Of a stretch of 19,941 nucleotides of DNA, positions 1 to 9,400 are shown piece after piece. Every line of letters starts with the position of its first letter. Position 1 is the first letter of the stretch. The notes below the pieces were generated by a model. It had not been told where the DNA came from. It worked only from the letters and a program-made list of their open reading frames with translations, and searched no databases. Source of the stretch: JAEHDI01 sp035455185 (GTDB taxonomy: Bacteria > Acidobacteriota > Terriglobia > Bryobacterales > Bryobacteraceae); assembly GCA_035455185.1 (NCBI GenBank), contig DATIFQ010000146.1, positions 1 through 19,941 of the forward strand. The letters run 5' to 3'. A program made the translations under genes and the position numbers.

Positions 1-970
1 CGATGCGAATGCCGAATTCCCTTTGCCGGCTTACCGACCGTGCCATCAGCAGGTTTGCCACGTTCGCGCACGCAATCAGCAACACAAGGATGCACACCGC
101 CATCAGAATGCGAAGTGGATCGCGGAGGTTGGACTGGAGCCCGTACGACGCCCGCCAGATTGGAACGAGCGAAGCGCCGACGCCCTTGTGAGTGTCCGGA
201 TGCGCTGCTGCAATCCTGACCGCCACTGCCCGCGCTTCATCCCGAGCCTGCTCGATCGTCACTCCGGGCTTCACGCGCACGATCACTTCGAGAAACCTCG
301 CGTTCCTGTCGGAAGCGGCCCACGTATTCAGCGTCCCCGTCTGGATGATCATGCTCAGCGGGACCCAGACGTCCAAAGCCCCGCCCCCGATGGTTCCGGC
401 GAAATCCGGCTGGGCGACGCCGACCACCGTATACGGGTGCCCGTTGATGCGCACCGCCCGCCCGACTACGCCGGTGTCCTGACGAAAATACGTCCGCCAC
501 AAGCGGTGGCTGATCACGGCATTCGGAAAGGCGCCCGGTATGTCGCGATCCTCCTCCGGCGTGAGGATTCGACCGAGGAACGGCTCCACGCCCAGCACGG
601 AGAAGAAGTTGGCCGACACGACCTGGCCCAGTACGCGCTGGGGGTGATCCGGCGGACCGATCGTAAAGAATGCGACGTGGGCCGCCACCACGCCCGACGA
701 CTGCGTCATCTGCCGCTGGAAGTCGCGAAAATCAGGGTGCGGAAACTGGCCGAGCCGGCCTCCGTCCGGCGCTACCCCTTCCAGCGCCGCCAGTTCGTGT
801 GCATTTCTTACGCCGGGAATCGGCTGCAGCAGGATCGTGTCCACCCAGCCAAAGACCGTTGTATTCGCCGCGATACCCAGTCCGAGGGTCATCACGGCAA
901 CCGCAGTGAATCCCGGGCTGTTCTTCAACACGCGGAGAGCAAAGCACAGATTCCGCCACACGTTTGACAT
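1..970 (-). CDS. ADOP/MacB-type FtsX-like ABC transporter permease, N-terminal part (cut by window edge)
   Basis: The reverse strand is open from the ATG at 970-968 to the left edge, giving 323 codons with no stop. The protein begins MSNVWRNLCFALRVLKNSPG, followed by a first membrane segment (about residues 21-45, TLGLGIAANTTVFGWVD). A MacB-type periplasmic domain of about 220 residues follows. A second membrane segment lies at about 282-305 and runs into RSVSRQREFGIRI at the edge. These phrases are characteristic of the acidobacterial duplicated orphan permease (ADOP) family, whose members are about 800 residues long with two FtsX-like halves. If so, roughly 60% of the gene lies outside the window. 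Family knowledge places it in the inner membrane, but substrates of orphan ADOPs are generally unknown. GGTGG 5-9 bases upstream may be the ribosome site. The next gene is divergent. No PadR-type regulator or ATPase gene is adjacent on the visible side. Confidence 0.9.
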   Translation of the reverse strand, partial: MSNVWRNLCFALRVLKNSPGFTAVAVMTLGLGIAANTTVFGWVDTILLQPIPGVRNAHELAALEGVAPDGGRLGQFPHPDFRDFQRQMTQSSGVVAAHVAFFTIGPPDHPQRVLGQVVSANFFSVLGVEPFLGRILTPEEDRDIPGAFPNAVISHRLWRTYFRQDTGVVGRAVRINGHPYTVVGVAQPDFAGTIGGGALDVWVPLSMIIQTGTLNTWAASDRNARFLEVIVRVKPGVTIEQARDEARAVAVRIAAAHPDTHKGVGASLVPIWRASYGLQSNLRDPLRILMAVCILVLLIACANVANLLMARSVSRQREFGIRI

Positions 971-1146
971 TTTGCCACCATGAGGCCTGCAATTCTGATA
1001 CCAGCCGGAAGACGCTCATTTCATTCGTTTAGGGCCGCGAGTCGGTGTCCGATTCCGGGACCGCGATTCACGCAACCGGACGGTCCTCTGCCGCCCGCCG
1101 CCGGACGAGAGGGAAACCTCGGGAGACTGCATGGTGTCCAATCGAA

Positions 1147-2403
1147 GTGCGACCTGCTCTTCTTTCTCTGTTACTGACAATGGCAGCGTGGGCCGACGGG
1201 GTTCCGCCAAGTCCCAGGATCGAATTACTCAAGGAAGCACTTCGGGCGAGGCAGGCCAACGCAGTCGAGGCCTTCTGGGAGAACGTCGCGACACTCGGCG
1301 GCACGCCTTTGATGGAGTGTCCGGCAGAACTCAGGCCATCCTGCTTGATAACGTTTCTGTGGCGTGGGGACGAATCGACCCAAAATGTACTGATCCGGTC
1401 CGAGGCTATGCCCGGCGCGCCGGCCGAACACCTCTTCGATCGCATCCCGGGCACCGGCATCTGGTATCGCACCTACTTGTTTCGCGATGACGCACGGTTC
1501 ATGTACATGCTCTCGGTCAACGACCCGCTAACGCCGTGGGACGTCCAAGGACCAGAACGGAGAAAGCGGTACGCCGGGGTCCGTACAGATCCGCTGAATC
1601 GTTATGTGACAAATGACCCGCGCAGCGCATCCTACGTTTCCCTCCCTCGAGCACCCTCGGACCGGTGGATCGAAGACCGCGCGGGTGTCGCCCATGGTGA
1701 ACTCCAAACGCACGACTTGCCGAGCGTGGCGCTTTCCGGCAAGAGGTGGGTCGACGTGTACACAACTCCGGGCTTCCAGCGCGGCGCCGGCGTCACCCCT
1801 GTTCTGATTCTCTTCGATGGCGAGGAAGCGAAAGCGCTGTCGAAGACGCCAATAATTCTCGACAATCTCTTCGCCGAGCGGCGCATACCGCAGATGATCG
1901 CAGTCTTCTTGGCGCAACCCTACGAGCGGCGGGAGACGGACCTGGCGTGCAGCGAGGCGACCAATGTCTTCCTGACCAAAGAACTCCTGCCTTGGCTCCG
2001 CGGGGAGTACAGGATCCGCACCGCAGCCGACCGGACCGTTGTCGCAGGTGCGAGCTTGGGCGGCCTCGCGGCTGCCTACGCCGCCTTGCGGCATCCCGAG
2101 AAGATCGGCCGCGTCCTTTCCCAATCGGGTTCATTCTGGTGGGGAAGGACGGATGCGGAGCCCGAATGGCTTACGAGCGAGTTCAAGTCGAAGCCGCGAG
2201 TGAATGCGAGATTCTATCTCGACGTCGGCCTGATGGAGACTGAAGGGAACGCCATCTCCCAGCTTGAAACCAACCGGCGCCTGGTGGCGGTACTGCGCTC
2301 GAAGGGCTACAAGGTCGTTTATCACGAATTCAACGGCACCCATTCGTACCCATGCTGGCGCGCTGGATTTGCGGATGCGCTCACTGCGCTGCTTTCTGAT
2401 TGA
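1147..2403 (+). CDS. Exported enterochelin-esterase-like (Fes/esterase D family) alpha/beta hydrolase
   Basis: The frame is open from an ATG at 1045, but I prefer the GTG at 1147. It gives a compact signal peptide (MRPALLSLLLTMAAWA, then DG) and removes 34 Arg-rich residues that look non-coding; the mature protein would act outside the cytoplasm. From this start the protein has 418 residues. The N-terminal part (about 20-190) resembles the immunoglobulin-like substrate domain of Fes, including FLWRGDE and a DPLNRY-type stretch. The C-terminal part is an esterase D-like hydrolase with nucleophile S303 in GASLGG, a probable acid at D359 or E363 in LDVGLMETEGN, and H399 in NGTHSYPCW. Fes proteins hydrolyse the trilactone of ferric enterobactin, but many homologues are general esterases and no siderophore genes are nearby, so substrate is open. 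It is divergent from the permease gene and convergent with the next gene, 29 bp apart. Confidence 0.85.
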   Translation: MRPALLSLLLTMAAWADGVPPSPRIELLKEALRARQANAVEAFWENVATLGGTPLMECPAELRPSCLITFLWRGDESTQNVLIRSEAMPGAPAEHLFDRIPGTGIWYRTYLFRDDARFMYMLSVNDPLTPWDVQGPERRKRYAGVRTDPLNRYVTNDPRSASYVSLPRAPSDRWIEDRAGVAHGELQTHDLPSVALSGKRWVDVYTTPGFQRGAGVTPVLILFDGEEAKALSKTPIILDNLFAERRIPQMIAVFLAQPYERRETDLACSEATNVFLTKELLPWLRGEYRIRTAADRTVVAGASLGGLAAAYAALRHPEKIGRVLSQSGSFWWGRTDAEPEWLTSEFKSKPRVNARFYLDVGLMETEGNAISQLETNRRLVAVLRSKGYKVVYHEFNGTHSYPCWRAGFADALTALLSD

Positions 2404-2432
2404 ATGCGGCACGTGGTCGTGCGTCTTTGGTT

Positions 2433-3587
2433 CTAATCGATGAACCGCGGCGAATAGAGTGGATCGCCGACGAAGACCATCTTCCAGTTGAGCTTTGGAG
2501 TGGCGAGGTACGCCGCCTCGCCGAAGGTGTATCCGTTCCAGAGACGGTTGAGCAGCGCATCGCCCACGGTGTAGCCGTTAACGTACGGCTCGCCGGTCGC
2601 GCCCCAGGTGGCGGTGATGCCACGCTCCAGCCAGAGAGGCACCCAGGCGCCGGGTTTCTGGTAGCGGATCGACTCGGCTGTGTATGAGGTAAGCTGCGCG
2701 CCGACTGCGCCGGGAGCGAACGAGTACACGTCGTTGGTGGAGAAACTGTACCATCCCCACGCCCACAGCGCGCCGGGCGCGCTCGCGATCATGCCGCCGG
2801 TCGCCGTCTGGTCGTTGAGGATACAGTCGAGGCCGGCGGAGACGCACAATTCGTACCCTCCGATCATCGTCTGGTCGGCTACATAATATCCGCCGCTCGA
2901 AGGGGACAAGTGGCGCCAATCGAAGTAACCGACACCCGACCTCCTACTGATGCCACTTTCGGCGGCGAGTGCCTTGTCGACCAGTCCGGCGGCGATTTCA
3001 GCGCTCGGTCCATCCAGCCGCGACACGATGTAGTAGGGGCCGCCGTAGGCGTTGCGCGGAAACCGGGGCATGACCTGCGGGTCGGGGCTGTAGGCCGGGT
3101 TGTCCATCGGGATGACGTCTGCGTAACGGGAGCTCATGAGGGTGAGAAACGCATCCACGGAGAGGCCGGTGGCGCCGTACGGGTGGCGCTCGATGTGCGA
3201 GGGAACGCCATAGACCGGCACGATGTAGTGGATCTTGCGCGCGAGACCGCTCGCCTTGAGAAAGGCCTTCAGCGGCTCACGGACCTCGTTCACAAACTCC
3301 TGCCAGGTGATGTTCCAACTGTCCCACGCTCTCGGGTCGCTGTCGCAGCAGGCCATCGTCGTGCGGATGTGGGCGATATTGCCCGCCGGGATTCCACGGG
3401 CGGCCGCGTACCGGGCGGCGACGTACTGGCCCGCGTTGACGCCTTCAGTGCCGGCTTCCGGAGGGGTATTGTCGTTAATGACGATTAGCACCGAGGATGG
3501 GTCTGTGGAGCCGCCCGCGCACGTCGCGATGAAGGGAGCTGGCAGGAGCGCTCCCCCAACAATCAGGGTGGAAAGCAGCCGCGTCAT
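2433..3587 (-). CDS. TIGR03790-family exported protein of unknown function
   Basis: 384 residues. An N-terminal hydrophobic stretch (about 4-22, LLSTLIVGGALLPAPFIA) looks like a signal peptide; the ATCAGG that follows is not a good lipobox, so I do not call a lipoprotein. The core begins with VLIVINDNTPPEAG, then a YAAARGIPAGNI segment, a central DWRHLSPSSGGYY region and a C-terminal FVGDPLYSPRF. This pattern (ND near the start, RxIPxxNI, and VGDPLY at the end) matches my recollection of the uncharacterised TIGR03790 family, found in acidobacteria, planctomycetes and deltaproteobacteria. The fold is thought to be hydrolase-like, but I see no catalytic set I can defend. GAGGTG about 10 bases before the ATG is a plausible ribosome site. 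The gene is convergent with the esterase gene and divergent from the oxidoreductase gene. Confidence 0.75.
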   Translation of the reverse strand: MTRLLSTLIVGGALLPAPFIATCAGGSTDPSSVLIVINDNTPPEAGTEGVNAGQYVAARYAAARGIPAGNIAHIRTTMACCDSDPRAWDSWNITWQEFVNEVREPLKAFLKASGLARKIHYIVPVYGVPSHIERHPYGATGLSVDAFLTLMSSRYADVIPMDNPAYSPDPQVMPRFPRNAYGGPYYIVSRLDGPSAEIAAGLVDKALAAESGISRRSGVGYFDWRHLSPSSGGYYVADQTMIGGYELCVSAGLDCILNDQTATGGMIASAPGALWAWGWYSFSTNDVYSFAPGAVGAQLTSYTAESIRYQKPGAWVPLWLERGITATWGATGEPYVNGYTVGDALLNRLWNGYTFGEAAYLATPKLNWKMVFVGDPLYSPRFID

Positions 3588-3708
3588 CTCAGGTTCACCT
3601 CAAGGAGAAATCGACTCCTTTGGGTAGAAAACTCGTGGGATTTCCCCCTAATCCGTCAACGGGAGAACCTGACTTTCCCCAACACGAACGCTCGCTGGGG
3701 AGAGGGAA

Positions 3709-4986
3709 ATGACGGAGAATGCATGTTGGGATCGTGGAAAGGACGGATGGAAGATCAACATGGGCGAGACTGATTCCGCCATCAACACACCGGTGGTTCG
3801 CGTAGGCATCGCCGGCGCCGGGATGGCCGGCAGTTTCCACGCGGAGTGTCTGCGGCGCGTTCACGGCGTCCGGGTGAAACTTGCGGGAGTGACGTCGCTG
3901 CGTCCGGAGAGCCGCCGCGAATTTGGGATGAGCCGCGGCATCCCGGTGTTCGATTCGCTCGAGGAGATGATCGAGCACGTCGATGTGGTCGACCTTTGCT
4001 CGCCGCCGTACGCGCATAAGGACGGGATTCTCAGCGCAGCCCGCGCGGGCAAGCACATCATTTGCGAAAAGCCGCTGACCGGATTCTTTGGACCCCCGGC
4101 CGACGACGGTTTTCGCGGAAACGCATTTCCAAAAGAGAAGATGCTCGACGAGGTGTGCTCAAGCCTTCGCGAGATCGCCTCCGCGGTGTCGGAAGGCGGG
4201 AAATGCTTTGGTTATGCGGAGAACTTCGTCTATGCGCCCGCCGTCCAGAAGGAGCGTCAGATTGTTGAGAAATCCGGGGCGCAGATTCTCCGGATGCTTG
4301 GCGAGGAATCCCACAAGGGCTCGGCCTCTCCGGTGTACGGAATCTGGCGGTATGCCGGCGGCGGTTCGCTGATCGGCAAAGGCTGCCACCCGCTGACGGC
4401 GCTGCTCTACCTCAAGCGCAGCGAGGGACTGGCGCGCGACGGTTCGCCCATCCGTCCGGTGACGGTCAGCGCGCGAACGCACGAACTCACTCGTCTGCCC
4501 GGCTATCGGGACCGGAAGTTTCTTCGGACGGATTATCTCGATATCGAGGACTGCGGCTGGATGCACGTGGTCTTCTCCGACGGTACGATTGGCGACGTGG
4601 TCACCGGCGAACTCACTCTCGGTGGGATCTACGATTACGTGGAGGTCTTCGCCAATAACCACCGTGCGCGCTGCCGCCTGAGCCCGACGAACCTGATGGA
4701 TGTCTACAACCCCAGCGGCCGGGAGTTCGACGGAATCTACCTGATGGAAAAGATCAGCACGCAGGAAGGCTGGTCGAACGCAGCGCCAGACGAGAACTGG
4801 ACCATGGGATACCAGCCGGAGATTCAGGATTTCATCGAGTGCGCCGCTACCGGACGCGAGCCGCAGTCGGGCCTCGCGCTAGCGCTCGATACGACACTGA
4901 CGATCTATGCCGCGTATGTGTCAGCCGAGCGGCGTGGCGCCGAGGTCGAAGTTCCACTGCTTGCCGAGGAGACCGCTCGGGCTTGA
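3709..4986 (+). CDS. Gfo/Idh/MocA family NAD(P)-dependent oxidoreductase
   Basis: 425 residues. The Rossmann domain begins with VGIAGAGMAGSFH (residues 32-44, GxGxxG), and the family signature EKPL sits at E120-K121-P122-L123, where the lysine is the usual catalytic residue. It is followed by an insert (FFGPPADDGFRGNAFPKEK) and by YAENFVYAPA, GEESHKGSASPVY and GGGSLIGKGCHPL, typical of a subfamily common in acidobacteria and planctomycetes. H230-like in GCHPL is a likely active-site residue. Members oxidise or isomerise sugars and cyclitols; the substrate is not predictable here. A strong GGGGAGAGGG precedes the ATG at 3709; an internal ATG at 3760 (MGETDS) also has a plausible ribosome site and would remove a charged, non-conserved lead. 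The last 22 codons and the bases past the stop are duplicated beside the MBL gene at 14712. Confidence 0.9.
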   Translation: MTENACWDRGKDGWKINMGETDSAINTPVVRVGIAGAGMAGSFHAECLRRVHGVRVKLAGVTSLRPESRREFGMSRGIPVFDSLEEMIEHVDVVDLCSPPYAHKDGILSAARAGKHIICEKPLTGFFGPPADDGFRGNAFPKEKMLDEVCSSLREIASAVSEGGKCFGYAENFVYAPAVQKERQIVEKSGAQILRMLGEESHKGSASPVYGIWRYAGGGSLIGKGCHPLTALLYLKRSEGLARDGSPIRPVTVSARTHELTRLPGYRDRKFLRTDYLDIEDCGWMHVVFSDGTIGDVVTGELTLGGIYDYVEVFANNHRARCRLSPTNLMDVYNPSGREFDGIYLMEKISTQEGWSNAAPDENWTMGYQPEIQDFIECAATGREPQSGLALALDTTLTIYAAYVSAERRGAEVEVPLLAEETARA

Positions 4987-5007
4987 AGGCCCCCATCCCC
5001 CGGGCGG
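4921..5007 (+). repeat. Dispersed repeat copy A: 3' end of the oxidoreductase gene plus downstream bases
   Basis: These 87 bases match 14712-14799 at all but five substitutions plus one inserted base, by direct reading. The match covers the last 21 sense codons of the oxidoreductase (SAERRGAEVEVPLL onward), the TGA stop and about 20 bases after it (CCCCCGGGCGG). Homology starts abruptly at TCAGCC on the left. On the right the copy runs straight into a 17-base match to the MBL gene. Confidence 0.85.
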
Positions 5008-5023
5008 AAGAACAGGCGCGCCT
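5007..5023 (-). pseudogene. 17-bp relic of the 3' end of an MBL-fold hydrolase gene
   Basis: GAAGAACAGGCGCGCCT here is identical to 14864-14880, which lies inside the intact MBL hydrolase gene and encodes ARLFF on the minus strand near its C-terminus. Its orientation and order relative to the oxidoreductase tail are the same as at the other locus, but about 64 bases that separate the two segments there are missing here. A chance exact 17-mer match next to the other repeat is unlikely. It is too short to code for anything. It is a fossil of a former convergent neighbour, by inference. Confidence 0.6.
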
Positions 5024-5040
5024 ACGAAACACGAAGCTAT

Positions 5041-6381
5041 TCAGAACGTATAGGAAAGCCCGATCAGCGGAACCACCTTGTCTTTGAGGCCTCCGTCATC
5101 GAGCCGGAACAGCAAGTTTCCGGTAAGCAACAGCGAGCCGGCGATATTCAACTTGGCTCCGGCGGCAGCGCTTGTGATGTTGAACGACTCCGTGGCGAAA
5201 CGCGTGTTCGCATAGGTAACTTGGCCTGCCCCCGGATTCGAGAGTTCCGGCGCCGGCGAAACAAAAGTGGTCGGCAGCGCCCGGGCGGCCTTGAAAACCC
5301 GTTGTCCCAAGAGATCGAATGCAAGCGTCAGCGGCCGTGCAACGCCAACGTCGGCGCCTGCCGTATACGTGAACTGGTTTGCCAGATGACCTTTTCGGTT
5401 CGCCGAAATGTCGCCGGCCAGGAGCGAACTCTGGTTGACTTGATAACCCACGGTGAAATGCGGAGCCACCCGGCCAACGCGGGCGGAGTATGCGATAAAA
5501 GGTCTCAGCCCGAACGCGCCCGAACCGAGAAAGTTCCGTTCATCACCGCTCGGCACGTACAGGTCCGCCGCCACCGCGAACGAAGAGGACTCCCAACGTT
5601 TCACTGTGCCCTTCAACCGGATGATTACATCTCCAATTCCCGTCGCCGAGCCGGAGCTGGTAAACGTTTTCGCAATGCTTCCATCCCGGTTCTGCGAATC
5701 GAAATAGTGAGCCTGTCCAAACGTGGGATTCGGCGGGGCAATCCTGTGAATCTGCGCGTCCGAAGCGACTTTCATCTTCAAGTCCAGAATGGGAATGGCG
5801 ACCGACACATCAATCCGGTTCGTCAGGCCAACCGTGCCGAATATCGTGAACTGGTTGAGAGTCATATCGACCGAGTTCCTGGCGGTGACGAAATCTTTCT
5901 CGTATTCTGCCCCCGTTTCCTGTTCATGCGTAAAAACGGTCGGCATGCTGTCAAGGGGGATGCCGTCGATACTGTCAAACGAGAAGCGCTGGTACGCGAA
6001 TCCGAGGAAGAACTTTCCCCGGCCAATCGTCTCGGCCCGCTCGGTCAAAATAGGGCCGAAGCTTTGGGCCGACCGAGTGAATACCCCCGTGGCCGAGTCG
6101 AAGACATAGGTGAAACCCGATGCCGGTGAGGCGATGGGCAACCGCGTCAGCTCGCTGGCAACCGCGCCGTTGAATGGCCGGAAATTCGACTGGAAGACAC
6201 TGAGAAAGTGAGCTTCATGGAATGGATTCGGCAAGACAAAGCCCTCCGAACCGTACAGGTTCGGAATGAGGCATCCCAAGTCACTGCTGTTCGCGCAAGT
6301 ATTGACCTGAGAGTAAGCTTGCGTCCCCAAAAGTGTGAGGCAGAGAGTGAGAGACGACACCAATCCTTTTCGCGCCAACAT
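5041..6381 (-). CDS. Outer-membrane beta-barrel protein, uncharacterised
   Basis: 446 residues. A clear signal peptide (MLARKGLVSSLTLCLTLLGTQAYS, cleaved around AYS-Q) is followed by a short Cys-containing segment (VNTCANSSDLGCLIPNLYG) and many alternating-polarity strands such as FFLGFAYQRFSF, NQFTIFGTVGLT and IDVSVAIPI. The protein ends in LIGLSYTF; the terminal Phe is the usual BAM-recognition signal of outer-membrane barrels. The stretch with IGRGKFFLGF, TNRIDVSVAIPI and GIGDVIIRLKG resembles the transporter family that includes phenol-pathway MetA-like porins, so I call it a barrel of that general type with unknown cargo. GGAGGG lies five bases before the ATG. It reads in the same direction as the giant kinase gene, 93 bp downstream of it, but nothing else ties them functionally. 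Confidence 0.8.
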   Translation of the reverse strand: MLARKGLVSSLTLCLTLLGTQAYSQVNTCANSSDLGCLIPNLYGSEGFVLPNPFHEAHFLSVFQSNFRPFNGAVASELTRLPIASPASGFTYVFDSATGVFTRSAQSFGPILTERAETIGRGKFFLGFAYQRFSFDSIDGIPLDSMPTVFTHEQETGAEYEKDFVTARNSVDMTLNQFTIFGTVGLTNRIDVSVAIPILDLKMKVASDAQIHRIAPPNPTFGQAHYFDSQNRDGSIAKTFTSSGSATGIGDVIIRLKGTVKRWESSSFAVAADLYVPSGDERNFLGSGAFGLRPFIAYSARVGRVAPHFTVGYQVNQSSLLAGDISANRKGHLANQFTYTAGADVGVARPLTLAFDLLGQRVFKAARALPTTFVSPAPELSNPGAGQVTYANTRFATESFNITSAAAGAKLNIAGSLLLTGNLLFRLDDGGLKDKVVPLIGLSYTF

Positions 6382-6474
6382 GTTTCCCTCCGAGGTGTTA
6401 CCGAGAGGCTAGCAGAGCGACCAGAAGCCTGTCAATGTATTGATTTTAGGGCCTTTATGTGCCTGTTAGCCTGC

Positions 6475-9400
6475 TTAGTTGAGGGGTGACAAGCTGACGA
6501 TGCGCCACTCATTCCCCTCTTTTTTCAACCTGAACAGCGCAACATCATTGGCGGTCTGCTCCGCGCCGCGGTTATCTTTCACCGTAAGCATACGAACACA
6601 GCGGACCGTAGCCGTCTCGCCCGCGACCTGCGGCTCCTCCGGTTTCAGTTGAAAGCTGATTACCTGGAAGACACTAAAGGACTTGCGGATCTGGTCGAAC
6701 TGGTTGTTAGGCATGTTCACATACAATGCCCGCACCCCTGCGGCGTCCCTCCGCCTGTAGGCCTCCTCGTAACGGCTGACCGTCGCCCGGACGGCAGCCC
6801 CCTCCGATCGCTGCTGCTGCTCCTGTTGAAGCTGGGCGATCTGTTTCCTCGCTTCGCCCACAAAAGTGCCCCTGGGATGCTTTGCCAGGAACGCCTCGAG
6901 TGACGCGAGATTATTTCTGTTGGTTGCCGACCACTCCAGTTCCTCGATCCTCGCCTCCGCCTCCCGAGCAAACCGCCCTCCGGGATAGCGGGTGAGGAAC
7001 TCCGCCAAGTCCGAGATGTCACGGCTGTCCCTGACGTGCTGCCATTGCTGCGCCTCAAGCTCAGCCGGACTGGGCTGTGGTGGAGGCGGCGGGCTTACGG
7101 CCTTAACCGGTGCTGGCTCCGGTGCCGGCCTTGGAATCGGCTGGAGCCGAAGCTGGTCTGTGCCAAGCTGGAGGCGCTCGCCGGGAGAGAAAGAGCGGCT
7201 GATGGCGGCGGGTTGGTAGCCATCTTTGCTCAGCTCGATCCGCCGCTCGCCCGGCTGCACTTGTACCGAGAAAACTCCGTTCCCGCCCACAGCGCCGGCA
7301 AGCTTTCGGTCCACGGCGACGGTTGCGCCGGGAACTTGGCCGGTGATTGTCAGAACCGCCTCCAGAGGCTCTAACCGGAAAGGTGCGCGTACCTGCTCGC
7401 CTTTCCGCACCGCCGCTCGAACAACGGGTGGAACGACACGATAGCCTTGCTTTTCAACACGAACTTCGTATTCTTTCGCGTCAAGTGGGATGCTAAGTTC
7501 TCCCCGTTCTGTCCGGCGAGGCCACTGCTTGCCGCCAATGTAGACGACTGCGTCATCCAGCCCGGTCTGAACGAGCAGGATCCCGCGGTCCCGAGCGGAA
7601 GTGAGATAAGTGACCAGCGACGGCTGGGTGCCGACCGCGAACACAAGCTTACGCGGAGCCGCTCCGCCGCCGACCTGAAGCTCGTGCGTTCCGGCTGAAA
7701 CGCCCTTGAGTGTCAGTTGACCGCCCACGAAGCGGCCCACCAGCGTGCCGTCCAATACGGCTTCTCCGTTGCACCTCGCGCAGTTCACAGCCACCTCATT
7801 GCCAAACGCCGTCACAACGACGGCGTCTGCATCTCGCGTCGATGGTGGCGAACTGAGCAGCGGCCGCTTCGCCTCGGCGGTTTCAAAAGTCAGCTTGACA
7901 TCACCGTCTCCGCCCTTCGCCTCCAATTCGTGCCGTCCCGGGCCAAGGTTGTCGGCGATGAACTGTCCGTCTCGTAACCGGCCGGCCGTTCGTCCGTCAA
8001 GCGTGACGCTCCCGTCAGCGAAGGTGGTTGTAAGTTGCACGGTGGAGGGGAGCGCCGATAGCGCGATTTCAAGGCTCACAGGGGCAGAGTTCTTGACGAC
8101 GGTGGTCTTCCTCGTTTCGGTTCGATAGCCCGGCAATTGCACCTCGAACGCGTAATCACCGGGCGCCAACTGAAGACGGCAATCGGGTGGAGTGCAGCTC
8201 CCGTCCTTGTAACGGACCACTGCGCCGGCGGGGGAGGTTCGAACCTCGACTGGAATAGTACCGCCCGGCGGGGCGTTGATCTGTCGTATAACAAGAACCG
8301 CACCTACGCCTGCTACCAACACGGCAGCCACCGCTATCGCGCGGCGTGGTGTGATCAGGGGTGAGCGCTCGGCAAGCTTGGGCTCCAACTGCTGCGGGAC
8401 TTCCTGTGGTGGTCGCGCCTCGTCAAGCTCACGGCCTGCGCGCGCCGTTTGGATCTGATTCCGCAGCTCGAGGAGTCGCGCCTCCTGCGGATGCTTTTTG
8501 AGGGCTGCCTTGAGCGACTTCCGCGCCTTGTCGAATTCCCCGGCTTCCACCAGCGCCTGGACCTCACGCACAGCGTGCTCAATCGCCTCGGCTTTCTGCT
8601 TCTGCTTTAACGCTTGGCGCGCCTGTCTCAAAACTTGCTCGAGTTGCGCCTCTCCGGTGAACTCCACTGACGCCACTTCCAGGACGCGGATCGCCTCCTC
8701 AGGCTTTCCAGCTTGGACGAGCGCTTCTCCGTTAGCCACAGCCGTTTGTACAGCGGCAACCCGGCGCCGTTCCTCGCGCCCCTTTGCGATCCGCTCAGTC
8801 AGCGGTGCAAGCGCAGGGTCGTCACCGTGCTCCCGCCGGACAGCGGCGATGACGGCGACCGCCCTCTCGAATTCGCCGGCCTCAACCAGCGACTGAACTT
8901 CCCGCTCAGCGCGTTCAACCGCCTCGGCTTTCTGCTTCTTCTGTAGCGCTTCCCGCGCCTGTCTCAAAGCTTGCTCGAGTTGTGCCTCTCCGGCAAACTC
9001 CGCTGACGCCGGTTCCAGGACGCGGATCGCTTCTTCAGGTTTTCCCGCTTGGATTAGCGCCTCCGCGTTCGCCGCAGCCGTCTGGACGGCGACTGCGCGG
9101 CGCCGCCGCTCTCTAACGCTTTCAATCCGCTCCGTGAGGCGTGCCAGCGCCGGGTCGCCACCATGCTGTCGCCGCACGGCCTCTATGACATCGAGCGCCT
9201 TGTCGAATTTCTCAGCCTCCACCAGCGCATGCACTTCACGCTCGGCTCGCTCAACCGCCTCGGCTTTCTGCTTCTTCTGTAGCGCTTCTCGCGCCCGTCT
9301 CAAAACTTGCTCGAGTTGCGCCTCTCCGGTGAACTCCGCTGACGCCGGTTCCAGGACGCGGATCGCTTCTTCAGGTTTTCCCGCTTGGATTAGCGCCTCC

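Noticed and set aside
23..967. Plus-strand frame of 314 codons
   Set aside because: It lies antisense to the permease gene, whose translation matches ADOP phrases throughout; the plus-strand product is His/Arg-rich with no recognisable domain.
2409..2422. Hairpin GCACG-TGGT-CGTGC between the convergent esterase and TIGR03790 genes
   Set aside because: Only five base pairs and no real T run (GTCTTTGG) follow, so I do not call a terminator, although the position would suit one.
3602..3620. Inverted repeat AAGGAG-7-CTCCTT before the TIGR03790 gene
   Set aside because: Six base pairs in a purine-rich ribosome-site-like context; too short to claim a regulatory structure.
5221..6129. Plus-strand frame of 302 codons
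   Set aside because: Antisense to the outer-membrane protein gene, which has a signal peptide, barrel strands and terminal Phe; the plus-strand product has no such features.
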